DNA from: Varanus komodoensis
Lineage: Eukaryota; Chordata; Lepidosauria; Squamata; Varanidae
Direction: 5' to 3'
Assembly: GCF_004798865.1 (NCBI RefSeq)
Contig: NW_025335268.1
Coordinates: forward strand, 6,971,127-7,035,126
DNA: 64,000 nt
Made by a program: the position numbers and the translations under genes. Below the pieces are notes generated by a model. The model was given only the letters and a program-made list of their open reading frames with translations. It was not told the DNA's origin and made no database searches. Shown in pieces: positions 40,801 to 55,800 of the stretch; the first letter of the stretch is position 1; every line of letters starts with the position of its first letter.

Positions 40801-43800
40801 GTTGGTGGCACATGGTGGTTCCAGTGTCAGTGGAACAGTGAATTCACTCTGGATTTTAATCAGAACTTTCAAGAGGTTATCCGTGGTGCCAAACCATAGC
40901 CCCAAATAGATCCAGCACTATAGAAAGCCCCTTAAAAGTTCAGACTGGGACCTGGAATGAGTACACTACCAGTGCCAGCTTCCCCTGCCAGTCTGTAGTT
41001 GTACGGTAATAGGACACTTGGAACACAACATTGTAGAACATTGTGACTTCTATATTTTAGCAAGCCTGCTTCAGTCACTGTCTGATCCTCTCAGATAAAA
41101 TGAGCTGTTTTCCACTAAAATGACAACCTCCAATGAGTGCCCCCAGCAGCATTTTTTATGTTGGCAAACAAGTTGCCAAAACCTCAGAAAAATCCCCAAG
41201 AACAGGGCTTTCTGGTACAGGCAAAATTATGGCTGCTACAGCTGTAGGATTGTCTCAGCCCTACCTGAGCATTGAGACATCAGAGAATACAATAAGCTTC
41301 AGCTGTGGGGAAGTATAAAAATGAAATGAAGCAAAGAAAGAACGCAAGGGATGTGCTCTATTGAACTAGGAGCTGTTGGATATGAGGCTGTTAATTTTCT
41401 GTACCTAATTTACGTTTTGATATAGAATTGAGATCCAAGCACCATACATGGAGCATTTCCTGCTTGTCTGCCACACAACCTCTTGGTGGCACTGTAAGAT
41501 AACAGAATAGCAGAAATGCATAAGTAAAAAAAGCATTTTTTTCTGTTTTATAATTAAATACTGCATTTTACCTGCTCTTAAACAAACCCTCACTAAAAGT
41601 GCCCTTTAGGCACACAAATGAAACTGAAAGTTCATATATCTAAAGACTAAGGAATCCATAAATAAATGTGTGTAGGAAATGATGAGCACATGATAAGTGT
41701 TTTATGTAGAAAAGTCCTAGCGATTGCAGGGCGATTGCATTATGAAGGGAAAGATACAGGGAGCAGTAGAAGTTCCACTACCCTTGTCAAATCTAACTGT
41801 ATCTGTAGAGACATTTCTTTATCAGAAATGTCTGATAAATGACAATAGCCTAGTGTAGTAACCTGTAATGATAATTTTACCACAACTGCATAATGTTGGT
41901 CTAACCATGTAATATACTTTCAGATTTATAACTGTTGGGGTGGCAGAATGGCACCTAATGGAATTTAAAGAATGGTTCTTTACTCACCCAGGACAGGTGG
42001 TTCTACTTGTGGTAAGCAATAATACTATTTAAGTACATTAAAAACTTGCTCATAGCACCACTTAAGCATGTATATATACTTATTTTATCTTCAGTTTTGT
42101 ATGGGTGATAGATGGAGAGAATTTTTAAAGAAAACCTCACAGTGTTCACTGATTACTTGCCTTTAATAAGATTGTTTGTGTGTGTTTGTGGAGGGGGGGA
42201 TTAGAGCAGCCTGATGGCTGATGCCCTCCAGAAGTTTTGGACATGAATTCCCATCAGTCCTAGTTAGCACAGCCAATAGTCAGGCCTGCTGGAATTACTG
42301 GCATTCCAAAACCCTTACTTCTACCTCCTTTGGAAATAGACACAGGAGGACCCATTGGTAGCCCCCTCCCCCTGAGGTGTGTGTGTGTTCTTTGTTTATA
42401 TTTTTTCTTTGTTTATATTGTATCATGTATAGAATATGTTTCTGTACCTCAGTGTGTTTTGGATTTTTTGCCTTCAATGTATTGTCCCAGTTTTCCATTC
42501 TGGTCTGGGAGACTGGAGAACCCCTTCTAAGGTTGCATTGTACTCATCTAGCCCCGCTTCCTTGTCTTATGGAAAAGGTTATCTTGAAGGATAATTGAAT
42601 GCCCTTTTGCCTTCCTCAAGAATAAGAATTTATGTTAAGTAAAATTTATGGTCGGATTTCTCCCTTGGAACTCAAGGTCACTATTCTGTACTACAACTGC
42701 ACTCCTGTTATTTCTGTTGTGCCACCAGTACCCACCACTAGTGTGCCAACATGGAAACTGACATTTTCTAAAGCAACCTCAGCAAAACACTGGAACACAT
42801 TTCCGGAACACATCACACCAGTGGATCCACCTCTTTTTGTGTTCATTTCTATGTGCTTTAAGATCTGGTAGTTTCCTATTGCGCTAGCACTGGGTACCAT
42901 ACTACTATGCTATACAACTAGCATTGAATATTGGCTGTGGGAACTCCAAAAGTAGGACACAAGTGCGATAGTGGAATCCTGCTCATCAATACAGGGCTGC
43001 TGTCTTTGCTGCTAGAGGTAATGCATAGCCATCAGGACTAGCAGCCATTGATCGCCTTATCCTCCCTGAGGACCTTAGTCAAAGTCATCTAATTTAGTGG
43101 CCATCTCTATGTCTTGTGGTAACAAATTCCATAGTTTAACTCAGAAAATGCAAGAAAGCAAGTTGCTGCTGCTGCTGCTAATAGTGTTTTTATTTCTAGA
43201 GTCAAATCATGTTTACTGAGGAATGTGAAACAGATCTGCGATGTTCTAATCCAAAAAAGGAGATGATAGCAGGCCGTGATGACCTGATCAGCCTTCTAGA
43301 GCAACTAGCAGAGATAGCATCAGATATTCTTCCTTACCATAAACAAACTACATTGGAGGCATTGGTTATTCTGTTCATCCACTGCAGGGATGTACTAACG
43401 ACAATGATAGATCATGAGATTTATAATGTTGAACATTTTGAATGGACAAGGTAAATTTAGAAATTCTGATCTTTGTGTTGAGGGGAAATGTTGACATAAA
43501 CTGAAACTAATAACACCATATGGAAATAGAGCACAACTCAGTTGGATTAGGTTCTGTGCTATAGCTTTATGTAATTTAATGAGATTGCATTCTAATAGGA
43601 TTGACCTGCATGGCAGTTTTTGAGATGCTAAATTTGTAGCCATCTTATCTTGGTGTAAGTGTCTGTATTGAAAGGAACCATGATTTCAGTTTCTATGATT
43701 TTATCAACCCAACTGTCATCAAGCAACACTTAACATAATAGGCGCAGAAGGTTTAAGCACTAAATTCATAATATATTCCCTGTACAATTTTAGTGCATAT

Positions 43801-46800
43801 ACCCGTGTGATCCCTTCTCAAATATCTTATACATGAGTAAGGTTTTTCTTTTGCTCATCTCCCAGATTCACTTTCTTTCTGCTAAGAAAGATTCTTTTTC
43901 AAGAACTAGTTATCTACACTCTTATTTTGACTAATTTAGCTTTTTGCTCACTTAAATTTCCCCTTGCCGTGTTAAACCTTTAAGGCTGAAATGTTTGATC
44001 AGAACTTTCAAGGCGCTATCCAGCTATACACTTACCTGGGAGAAAGCTCAATATTCAATATACTGTCACAGTATATCTGACAACTGAGTACACTCACAAA
44101 AGATTACTCTCCTATGGTTCTAATTTATCCTTCCTTCTCATTCCCTCTATTCTCTTATATTATATTTAAACTTGTTTTTGCACTTTCACATCTTTTAGAC
44201 TTCTGGGTTCTCCTTATTTACTTTCTTCAGTTTGTTCCATTTCATGTGTATTATTATTCACACTTCATTTTCTGTTAATCTTTTAAATATGACATTTTAG
44301 AAATTGTAAGATTTCATTTTTATAGCTTATCTTCACCTCTCTCATTTGTTTCACCCTATGCCTGGAATTAGATTACTGGTAAATAACACATGGCCCTACA
44401 AGCTCTGTTAGAATTCAAAGATAGTCTTACGGTTTTAAAGAGAAGTTTCAACATGTGTTGGCTGTAATAAGATTCTCACTTCCCTTCTAGATACCACTCC
44501 ATACTGGGTAATACCATGTTCAATTTACAGCATCCAGATGTTTTCTAAATTTCCTAGCATACCCTGGACAAGGACAAGCTTCCCTGGCAACTTTCGAGCT
44601 TCTCATTATAACCATTCTACACTGTATGCTAGGAATTCCTAACACTTAGGAAATGAACACTACAATACTTGTCATGGTTGACAGTCTCTGAGCCATTTGT
44701 TTTGTGTCCATGTGTGTCTTTAAATAACATACTGTAACTTAAAAGAAGAGTCTGGAGCAGTAGGTCCTGCACAGAAGTTGCATCCTATCTTATGGAGCCA
44801 AAATTGGCCATAGTTCAGTGTCTTTTCATTCCTGGGCAGCTTCATTTGCATATTCCTCATGATGAATCTGTTCTTTAAGTTTATTATTTATTTATTATGT
44901 TTATTAATTATTTGTTATATTTATATCCTGCCTTTTTCCCTTCAAGGAACTCAAGGTGGCTTACATGATTCCCCTCCCCCAGTCTTATTTTCATAATACC
45001 AGCCTCATGAAGTAGATTGGGCTGAGAGTCTGTGAATGGCCCAAAGTCACCCAGTGAAATGCATGGCCATGTGGGAACTAAAACCGAGATCTCCTGAGTC
45101 CCAAACTCTTAGCCACTATACTACACTGGTTCTCCTATGTTTAGAGTTTGTATCATTTCACTAACTTTAACATATAACACAGCTCTTGTTGAATTGCTGG
45201 CCTTTCAATTTTATAAATATTGAAAAATCACAATACATACTGATAATGTTAAAGATTTGTACACTTATTGTTTTGATTTTTAAAAATCTGTTTACAGCAC
45301 ATGTTAACAGAAAAGGTTTTATTTATTTATTTATTACAGGCAGTTGCGTTATGAATGGCATGAACTCAGCCCATGTAAGGTCATTCAAGGTTATGCCTCC
45401 TTTGAATATGGTTATGAATATTTGGGCTGTTCTCCACGCTTGGTTATCACCCCGCTCACAGATCGGTGTTGGTTAACTGTCACTGGAGCACTACAGCTAA
45501 ATCTAGGAGGCTGTCTTGCTGGTCCAGCTGGTACAGGAAAAACAGAAACAGTCAAAGATCTATCAAAGGTAAGTGTGGAGTTTATATCAAAATATAATTC
45601 TTTTTAGCAACTGTGCATTCTGCATATATCTAACAGTAAGGATTTGTTTTTAAATCTGCAGCGGGCAAGATAGTGTTGTGGCTTATGATCTCTGCTCTTA
45701 ATGCTAACATATTGTGATGGAGGAAGAGGATTATGTCTTTGGACATAATCCAACAGGGATGTCCCTAGCCCTCTGAACTCAGAGCATTACAGACATCTTA
45801 TTAAGGACAGCGAAACTGAAACTGTTGTACTTTGGGCACATCATGTGAAGGCAAGACTCACTAGAGAAGACAGTAATGCTAGGAAAAGTTGAAGACAGAA
45901 GACCTATTATGAGATGGATCAATTCCATAAAGGAAGTCATAGCCTTGAGTTGACCAGAGCTGGGCAGGGCTATCAAGGACAGGACATTTTGGAGGGCTTC
46001 CATCCATAGGGTTGCCATATGTCATAGAAAGCTTGACAGCATATAGCAACAAAAATAAAGGGTGGGAGAAGTGGAAAGGGGAAGATCATGTCCATGCTTC
46101 TCTGCCCTGCAGAAGATGCAGAGGGCTAGTTTTGGCCCTTTAGATCTTTTGCACCTGTTTATGAGGAGGAGAGGGAGAAGGCCTTCTAGATACATCATTT
46201 CCTAGAGGAATCCCACTCTACCCTTACCTCCCAGAATGCCCTACCCCAGTGCCAGCTTTGAGGGCATACTCAAGGTAACTGGCAAATTAAAACTGAAAAT
46301 ATATGGTCTTATTCCACATTTAACACTTATTACATTCCTGGTTTGTCAGATAAAACGCATGTAATTGTTTTTGCTCTAAACCAAGTATGTCTTCTTTTAT
46401 AAGGCCTTGGGAAAACTCTGTCTTTCCTTTAACTGTTCTGAAGGCTTGGATGATAAGGTATGGTGCACAATTTTATTTAATCTAAGGTTTAGAAAGTTAA
46501 GTTATTTTAAAAATGTCATTAAACTTGTTTTTGAAATGTCATTTCACTTTGTCTGGTTACTATGCCTTTGCTTAAGAAACCCACATCCCAGAAATTGCTC
46601 CTGGGAAAGACCAATATAGATGGTTTGGCCAATTGTGTCATCTCCAGAGACTAGGGCTAACTGGAAACTCTTCAAGGGTACACAGAAATCTATAAGCTTC
46701 TGATGGTGTGTCTTCCCTACAGAGCTGATAGTAATTCTGACAGCTTCAGCATGAATGTTGTTGAAATTCTCCAGGGCAATAATCCTGGGAGTGCTCAAGA

Positions 46801-49800
46801 TCTAAGCTGAGATCACTTCAGGTGTGGAGACTCCTAGACAGTGAGGTGGTGATTTGACACCAACTCAGTTCCCATTCCCTGAAGACAAACACCAAATAGG
46901 AACCCCTGCAGTTGAAACCAGGATCTGGCTATTGCTGTGCAGACTGCAGTCACAACTCTTTCTAGCCCGCAGGGTAGGCTGTGTGAAATGTCTGCTTCTG
47001 GAATTGAAGTTCTTCTTCAATTTGGTATAATGAATCTGAGTAGGAATCTCTTTAATCCAGATGACAGAAAGGCTGACTAGGTCAATTTCAAAGTCTTGTT
47101 TCTTAGTTTAAAACTATTGTTGTGTGTACCCAGTTTGTGAGGCTTACAATGCAGGCAAATATGTAAGACAAAAAAGGGAAAATACCTTCTTCCTGGAGTT
47201 TTCCTCTTGTAAAAACAGAGGAAAGATCCCCATCAGCCCTGGTGGAAAGATCCATACCAAGTTCTCAGTCTGTGATTGAATGCCAAGGACTTCAGAGGTG
47301 GAAGAGCTACAGTCAGCTGAGTTACATTGTAAGGAACCTCTGAACATGTAGAAAATAAGATCAGAGAACAAGGTGATGTGCTAGCAACCTCTTCCCTCCA
47401 GAAAAACAAAACAAAACAAAACAGATTTCTACTGGAATAAATTGCTGAGTCCAAGATAAAATTGTGCTTTAACCCATTTCACCCCTCCAAAAAAAAAGGG
47501 GGGGGGGTTGTGCTGCCTTTCCAATGCCAAGGCCTGCAAAAAAAGAAATTCCTTATATCCAGATAAAAAGGACCATTCCAAGTGATACTAGTTAGAAGAA
47601 CCATAGTGAAGGCAAAAGAAACAAGTGGCTGCATCCACAAATAAAGGCCAATACTGGACTTAAAATCCAGCCTCAGTGTCAAGGAAGGGGCATGGAGAGC
47701 TCAACCACAAGCTAACCTTCCTAACTCTCTGAAACTTCAGCCTAGACGCTCCCATGTTTATGCCTGTGATTCTTTATCAGAGGAGAGTGGTTAGCAATTT
47801 AAAGAAACCTGTAAGACATGCAGATTACCTTGAAGGTCAGTAGTACAAAAGGACCTGCAACTGAGTCTCCAAGAGAAAGAGGAGCCAGGCAAGACTTGCA
47901 AGTCCAAGGAGTCGATTACAGAAAAACCTGAAAGACTGTAAGGAAGCAAGAAACAACACATCTGCAAGTTTAGAAACTACACTTTGAAACCAACCTATCA
48001 TCTGGATTAAAGAGATTCCTACCCAGATTCATCATACCAGATTCAAGACAATCATACCAGAAGCAGACAATTCACACACCCAAGGCGAATACCTTCTTTG
48101 CTACTGTGGCCCTGAATGCCCCTCTAGCATTTCAGGAAAAGCTCTCAGTGCAACATCCCATAAATCTCTCTGTTAATAGCTACTTCTACTATAATGCTTG
48201 ATTAAAACTTCAGGAGCTAAACTTGATCACACAGAAAGAGGGCACACTATATCATACATTCCTTGTCAGGAAATTAACATCATGCATTATTATTTTTTGT
48301 AAGGACTGAGATTATTTAATCAGTTTGATTTATTTCTTTTATATCTTATTTTTCTCCTTGATTAACCAACAAAATGTGCAGTTCAGCTATTCATGGCCAA
48401 ATTCAAATAACACTAAAGGGAACAACTGTGCAATCTAATGCTTATTTACTAGGGCTTTGTGCCATTATTTGAGACTTGCAATCTGAAATCAGTATGCATA
48501 GTAATGCAACTCAAACATTTAAATATGCATAGTAGTTGTATAGCTTTCAGGATAGATTATGTTAACCCAGTTAACCCATTAGATTATGTTAACCCAGTTC
48601 TTTTTCCATTGACTGAGCTGAATGTAGGTATATTACAACTGTTTTACAAAAACAATAAACTAACAATTAAAAAGCCTGTTTTTTGTTTTAGCAAATAAAT
48701 CTCATCATCTGAGTAATCATCTTTATTTTTCCCTGTCTTTAAAGAAATTAGTCCATTTTCAAAATCATTAGTATCTCTTGTGCATATGTTCTCATTTTCC
48801 TAACTTGGTGCTACTGAAAAAAATATGTATATTTTAGGTGATGGGGAAATTGTTCTGTGGGCTGGTCCAGTCTGGAGCATGGTGTTGTTTTGATGAATTC
48901 AATCGGATAGATATAGAAGTCCTTTCTGCAATCGCTTCACAGATTCAGGCAATCAAGGCAGCTAAAGATAGCCAGACTGTCAGGTATTTATTTTAAACTG
49001 TTTTTAAAAAGAAATAATACCTTATGGCCAGACTACTCATTGCATGTGGGTACAGGGTTCTGTGGTGGGGAAAAAGGAGCCCAGTACCACCTCTGAGATT
49101 GATAGGAGCAATGCTGCACTGCAGGATGAGGTCTTCCTGTGCATATGAAGGGCGAGAGCTTCCAAGTTCAGCTTCCTCCTGGCACCAGCAAGCAACTACT
49201 TGTAAAAGAAACGGTGAAGTCCTTTATTAACACAGGATTCATAAGCACTTCACCAGAGTCCATGGATCTGAGTCCTTCAGACAGATTATCCGAGCAGGAG
49301 CCAGAAAAAAGAGCTTAAAGTATAGCGGTATAATCCAACTCAGGATCCCAGTGCACAGGATTCAAAACATGCAAAAGTTTGGGGTACATGAATTGTCCGA
49401 TAAAGGGAATATTCGGGATTGACAACATTGTAACTAGAAGTTGTGGTGCCACTGCTGCAGCTTTCATGCAACGGTGAGGCGAATCAAGTTCCTTGCTTGT
49501 CAGCCTAACCCTACAGGAGATCCCAGCCTAAGTCAAGAACTGCATTTCATATACTGCCTTCTCTCCTCCCTTTACAGCTGTCAGTTCTATCTGGGGGAGG
49601 CTGTTGGCCTTGCTCCTTATCAAGGAATGTTCTTCAAGTAGTGGCAATCCAGCTGATCTTTCCCAAGCTAGTGATGGTCCGAGGGAAACAGGAGTAGCAG
49701 CTTTCCCCTTATTTCAGTGCACGATGAAACCAGGAAGAGACACATTGCCAGCATCTTGACAGTTCAAAACTTGACCAGGCCCTAAATCAGATCTTTCCAA

Positions 49801-52800
49801 CTCTGAATCAGACTCGGTCAGAGACTACAGAATTGGGGGTGGGCAGGTGGCAGGTGGGCATGCTACGAACCTTGGTATAAAGTTTATTGTCCAGGTGTAT
49901 CTTAAAGCTACAATTTTAGAAGTGTTCTTAACTGTTGTGGATTTAAAAAAAAAATCCTTCCAGATCTAATCCAAACAAAATATTTTTGTTTTTTATTTTT
50001 TGGTCTTTGTTATTTAAAGTCTGTATAGTGAGGGGGACTGGTTTTTTGTTTGTTTGTTGCTAGATTTGATTTTATTGTGTTCTATTTTGTATCTATATAC
50101 AATGCCCTGTAAACCTCAGCTATGCAGTAACACATGAGCTGAATTCAAAAACAGATTAAATAGTTTTAGTACAGAAGTTTTAGTGATAATATGATCCATT
50201 TTCTAACTTCAGAAAAATATATCTTCAATTAACTAATCTGTCCTAGATTTATTCTAGAAGGAAAAGAAATCCGGCTGAAACCATTCTGTGCAATCTTTAT
50301 TACCATGAATCCTGGGTAAGTAATAATAGGCACTATCAGAGCTAGCAAAACCATTTTTGGTATAAATATTGGTCCATATAGTTCAGCACTACCAAAACTG
50401 ACTGTCGATGTTGGAAGAAGAAATCTTTTGCAGCCCTAACTGTGGATATCAGGAACTGAACTCAGGACCTTCTACACACATGGTGTGTGCACTCTCACTA
50501 GCCTACAGCTCCATCTGGATTTTACTTCATGAAACAGCCATTTTGCCTTCAGGGCCTATCTCAAGAGTCATTTTTAGAACAATAGTTCAATTAGAACATT
50601 AGGTCAATTTTCACTGGCACATAAATTCTCATTCATTTTCCCTTAACAATAGATCTCATACACATACAGTGCTAATGGTCCATACAGTCATCTCCCAGAG
50701 CTATATTGCTGGTGTCATGTCCCTACACTGATATGCAATAGTGTGCCTGGATGTCAGTTGTTTCTATTTTTTGGAAATATTAAAGCTAATTCTTTTATGT
50801 GCTCCTAATTTCTAATTTCAAAAATAGACCTGATGACTTTCCTTTTTTCCTCTTAAGTTACAAAGGACGTGTAGAACTCCCAGACAACTTAAAATCATTA
50901 TTCCGCCCTGTCTCAATGATGGTCCCGGACTATGAACTCATTGCTGAAATAATGCTGTTTTCAGAAGGTTTCAAATCAGCAAGAACACTCTCGGGAAAGA
51001 TTGTAAATCTTTATCATCTTTGTAGCAAGCAACTGTCACAGCAGGTAAAATATGGCAAATATTTGATTTTTTATTATTCAACTATATTGCACTCTGACTT
51101 TCTTCTCAGGCAGGACTCATTAAGCCCCTGCAGGCACTGATTTTGCAAAACAGGTAGAGGGAAACATCACCAATTTTTGTGTCAGTAGGGGAGCTGCCTA
51201 CATGGAGTGCTCTGTTTTGGACTTTGCATGTCCAGAGATGAAGGATGGCAATGCCTTAGCAAGTTGCTTTACAACCTAATAAGATATGGCTCTCTCTGTC
51301 TTCAGTTATGCTCAAGCATATTTAACATCTATATAAGACTGTGGAGTGTTTTATCCAGAGTTTTGCAGTGCATTATCATCAGTATACTGATGACATATAG
51401 GCTATTTCTCCTTTCCGTCTTCAGCAGACGAGATTGTGGTTGTGCTAAACTATTGTCTGTCTGTGACAACAGAATGGATGAGAGATAGCAAACTTCAGCT
51501 ATTGGTCTATATGGAAATAAAATTACTTATAACATAATTAATCAACAAATCCTCTGGAGCTATTCACACAGGCTAAGTTAGCTCTTCTTGAGCAGCTTCC
51601 AAAAGTGAAACATGAGCTGAAATTGTATTATGGGAAGCTGCCATTGCAAACCACGCAGAAGAGCAATGTCTTACAAATGTGCAGCTTCTGTGTCCATCAT
51701 CTTTGTACATCAGTTGAATCCACAGATCCATGTAGTGTTTTGACTGAGACTGAGAGCTGTCCCATCTTCTTAGACTGCTGAGATACCTCCTTCAGCTTGA
51801 CATATCTCCAACAATATATTTTTCAGCATAGCAATGATTTCGTCTTCATCATATCCCCGCCACCCCACAGCCTCTGTGTTAAACATGTTAGCTTTGGTGG
51901 GATTGGTGGGTATCCAATGCATTTCTTTGTTTTCGAAGTGTCCATGAGCAAGTGAATAAGCAAAAAGTTACTAGCAGCAAACAGCAAAAAAATAAAACAT
52001 GACATAGTAAACAATCTAGTGAAAAAAAGAACAAGATATAACAATGCAAATTGTATTAATTGTATTGAAAATTAGACTGGATGGAAACTGACTCACTTAT
52101 CTCACCACATTATCCACACGTCACCCCAGTCACAGGTCATGCCGATCCAGACACCCAAAGATGCTGTCTCCCCCACCTCTACTAAGTTCTGCATCCTTTC
52201 CCAAGCTATCAGGAGATCAGCTGTCCAGCCCCTCTTATATTTTACCACCCTTTTTCCTGGGCACAAGCTGCCGGATTGAATCCAAGTAATACCAGTTTTG
52301 TATTTAAGGTTTCTTGGAGTATTCTCAGGGACAGAAACTGTACAGGCTGTAGCATCTGATCGAATGTTGTTTCTAGAGTTTGGGAGAATTGTGCACTTAC
52401 ATCTTTATTCAGCCAGCTCTCTCAAGAGGAGGCATCGACTGGAGAGTTCCCAGCCTATCATTTAAGATAACCAGTTCTCACCAGTTTCTTTTTCTTAGCA
52501 ATTCCAGCACAGCCAACCTCCATTCAGTCTTCACATTTATACAGTGGTATAAAACTCTGAGGATACTTAAGATAAGGACAATATTGTTAGGGTATGAAAG
52601 GAAAGGCAGTAGGCAAGGAAAAACAGTATACCATGAAAGCTTGACCAGAAGAATTCAAGGCCTCTGATATAAGAACATACTTTAGAACATACAGAAAACC
52701 ATCACAGTGATTGGGCTGCAGCAAGAAGTGGCCATTGAAACAGTTGAAAAGAGAAGGGGGAATCATGTCCTGTGGTGCTGCACAGAGAAAAGAAAGAAAT

Positions 52801-55800
52801 ACAGAGTGGAAAAAATGGGTGAGGCTAACAGCGGTTGTGATTTAGATGGTGACAGTGCAGAGAGAGGGGAGACAGTATGCACAGCATGATAAGGTTTACT
52901 CTGGATGAAAAGTGCATTATTCAGGCAACACGAAGGCATTGTCTGCAGCCCAGAAATCCATAACACTTCCTATGGTTTTTTTAATTGGATGCCGCAGAGA
53001 CTGGGCCATTTGTTATTGTTAATCCATAGGATGTAAGGATGTGGATTGGTTTGTGTTTAGTTGCTACAGCTTAATTTAGATATCACATCTGGAACTGATC
53101 AACTGGGGAGAATAAGAAAAGGATGTTCTGTTTGTAAGTTTGCCAGAATTTAGAGAAATCTGTGGCCTACTGACCAGAATAGAGACAGTTGAAGGAAGTT
53201 GCTTACAGGGAGAAATAATGGTCTTATTGTATGATTTCTAGGATCATTATGATTTTGGCATGAGAGCCATCAAAACTGTGCTGCTAAGAGCTGGTCAGAA
53301 GAGACAGGAGTTAAAAACACAGTAAGTTTATCTGCATAACTGGGGCATTTCCTGAGCATTGATGACCTCTGCATAGAAGATGATGTACTGAGCATGCCAT
53401 AGTCCCAGTACAACACTTTTAGCACCACCCTTTAATGGCGAAAGATCTGCAGTCAGTGCCAACACAATTGTATTCCTGTTTGAAGAAGACATTTTGGAAA
53501 ACATCAAATCCAAAATACAGTTCTGCCATGATGGGGGATAATTTTAACTTTACATGAGACTAGCATGAGACTCTTTGGCAAAAAGTAAGACAAATAGAAC
53601 AAACCACATAAAGATGGGAAATTGTGGAGACATAGAACTAGTGCTGTGCCAAATGTTGGTGATGTTCAATTATTTAATGGAAAAGCTGCTCTTGCACAGA
53701 AATGAAAGTAACTGGCTTTCCCCAAAGCCCTAGTTTCATTCTTCTGTACAGTTTTCATGCCTGCCCAGAGCCATTGCTCTGAAGAGTTTTCCCCGAGTAC
53801 AAGCACAGTCAACCTACCGCCACCATCAAACAGTTCCAAGGGTTTTCAGCACCCCTGTCTATTCTACAAAACTTTGGCATGAGCAATTTCAGTAGCCTTG
53901 CTACTGAGTTTCTAGAAATAAAGCAGGTTCTGTGGCTCAGCTCAGGTGAACAGTAGCACAAAATACATCTGGAGTGCAGGGAGGGAGCTGCAGTCTGACA
54001 TCATGTTCCTAACACTAACTGGACAGTAATTGGACCTGGGCCTGTATCTGCTTCTAATCCGAAACCTGAGCATTGCTTATAGCTCCTGGGGAAACTTCTG
54101 CTCTGCATAGGAAAAGAACAAAATAAAATTTTCAGTCTGAAGAGTTCACACACAGTCACACATGCACATTCTTTTCTTTGTGGAAGAAATATATGAGCAA
54201 CATGTTATGCTTTGATCAAAACAATGCAGGAAATCCAGCCATGGATCTCTTACTAACTCATTATGTGTGGACCTTAGTCTGAGCATATGTAGTCAAGAGT
54301 GTTAGACCTTTAGCATTTTATGGCCAGAACTAAGCATAGGGGGATTACTTTTAACTTTATATTTTATTTTGCATAACAAGGGTTAGGTTTGGGATAACTT
54401 AACTCATTCAACATCCAGGCCTATGCCCCAACCACTGGTGCTGAAGAGGCTGAAGTTGATCGGTTGTATGAGGGCCTACAACACCTTCTAGAATTAACAC
54501 CCAAAAATGATGTCCTTATCATCATGGGGGATTGGAATGCAAAATCCCACTTTAGCATTAGCCAAAAGATAACTGGAATAACAGGCAAGTTTGGCCTTGG
54601 AATACAAAATGAAGCAGGGCACAGGCTGGTAGAATTTTGTCAAGAGAATACGATGGTCATAGCAAACACTCTTTTCCAACAACCCAAGAGACGACTCTAC
54701 ACATGGACATCACCAGACTGTCAACACAGAAATCAGATTGACTATGGGCTCTGCAGCCAAAGATGGAGAAACTCTATACAGTCAGTAAAAACTAGACCAG
54801 GAGCTGACTGTGGCTCAGATCATGAGCTTCTTGTTGCAAAATTTAGGCTTAAACTGAAAGTAGGGGAAAACACTAGGCCACTCAGGTATGACTTAAATCA
54901 TATCGCTGATGAATATACAGTAGAAGTGACAAATAGATTTAAGGAATTAGATCTGATAGACAGAGTACCTGAAGAATTATGGACAGAGGTTCACAACATT
55001 GTGCAAGAGGTGGCAACTAAAACCATCCCAAAGAAAAAGAAATGCAAGAAAGCAAAATGGCTGTCTGAGGAAGATTTACAAATAGCTAAGGAAAGAAGGG
55101 AAGCAAAAGGCAAGGGAGAAAGAGAACGATACACCCAATTGAATGCAGAATTCCAGAGAATAGCTAGAAGAGATAAGAATGCCTTCTTAAATGAACAGTG
55201 CAGAGAAATAGAAGAAAACAATAGACTAGGGAGGACCAGAGATCTCTTCAAGAAAATTGGAGATGTGAAGGGAACATTTCATGCAAAGATGGGCATGATA
55301 AAGGACCAAAATGGCAGGGACCTAACAGAGGCAGAAGAGATTAAGAAGAGGTGGCAAGATTACACAGAGGAACTATACAAGAAAGAGCTTAACGTCCCTG
55401 ATAACCACGATGGGGTGGTCACTGACCTCGAGCCAGACATCCTGGAATGTGAAGTCTAATGGGCCTTAGGAAGTCTGAGCAACAACAAAGCTAGTGGAGG
55501 TGACAGCATTCCAGCTGAGCTATTCAAAATCTTAAAAGACGATGCAGTAAAAGTGCTACACTCAATATGCCAGCAAATTTGGAAAACTCAGCAGTGGCTA
55601 CAGGATTGGAAAAGGTCAGTTTACATTCTGATCCCAAAGAAGGGCAATGCCAAAGAATGCTCAAACTACCACACCATTGCACTCATTTCACATGCCAGGA
55701 AAGTGAAGCTCAAAATCCTACAAGCTAGGCTCCAGCAGTATGTGGACCGAGAACTACCAGAAGTACAGGCAGGATTTTGAAGAGGGAGAGGAACTAGAGA

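Larger units (their letters stand above)
39893..41923. other. Intron 22
   Basis: Contains a degenerate RTE-like LINE end (40453-40571), a G homopolymer (40391-40400) and an unclassified repeat (41480-41850). The rest, about 40580-41470, shows nothing I can name. Confidence 0.5.
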
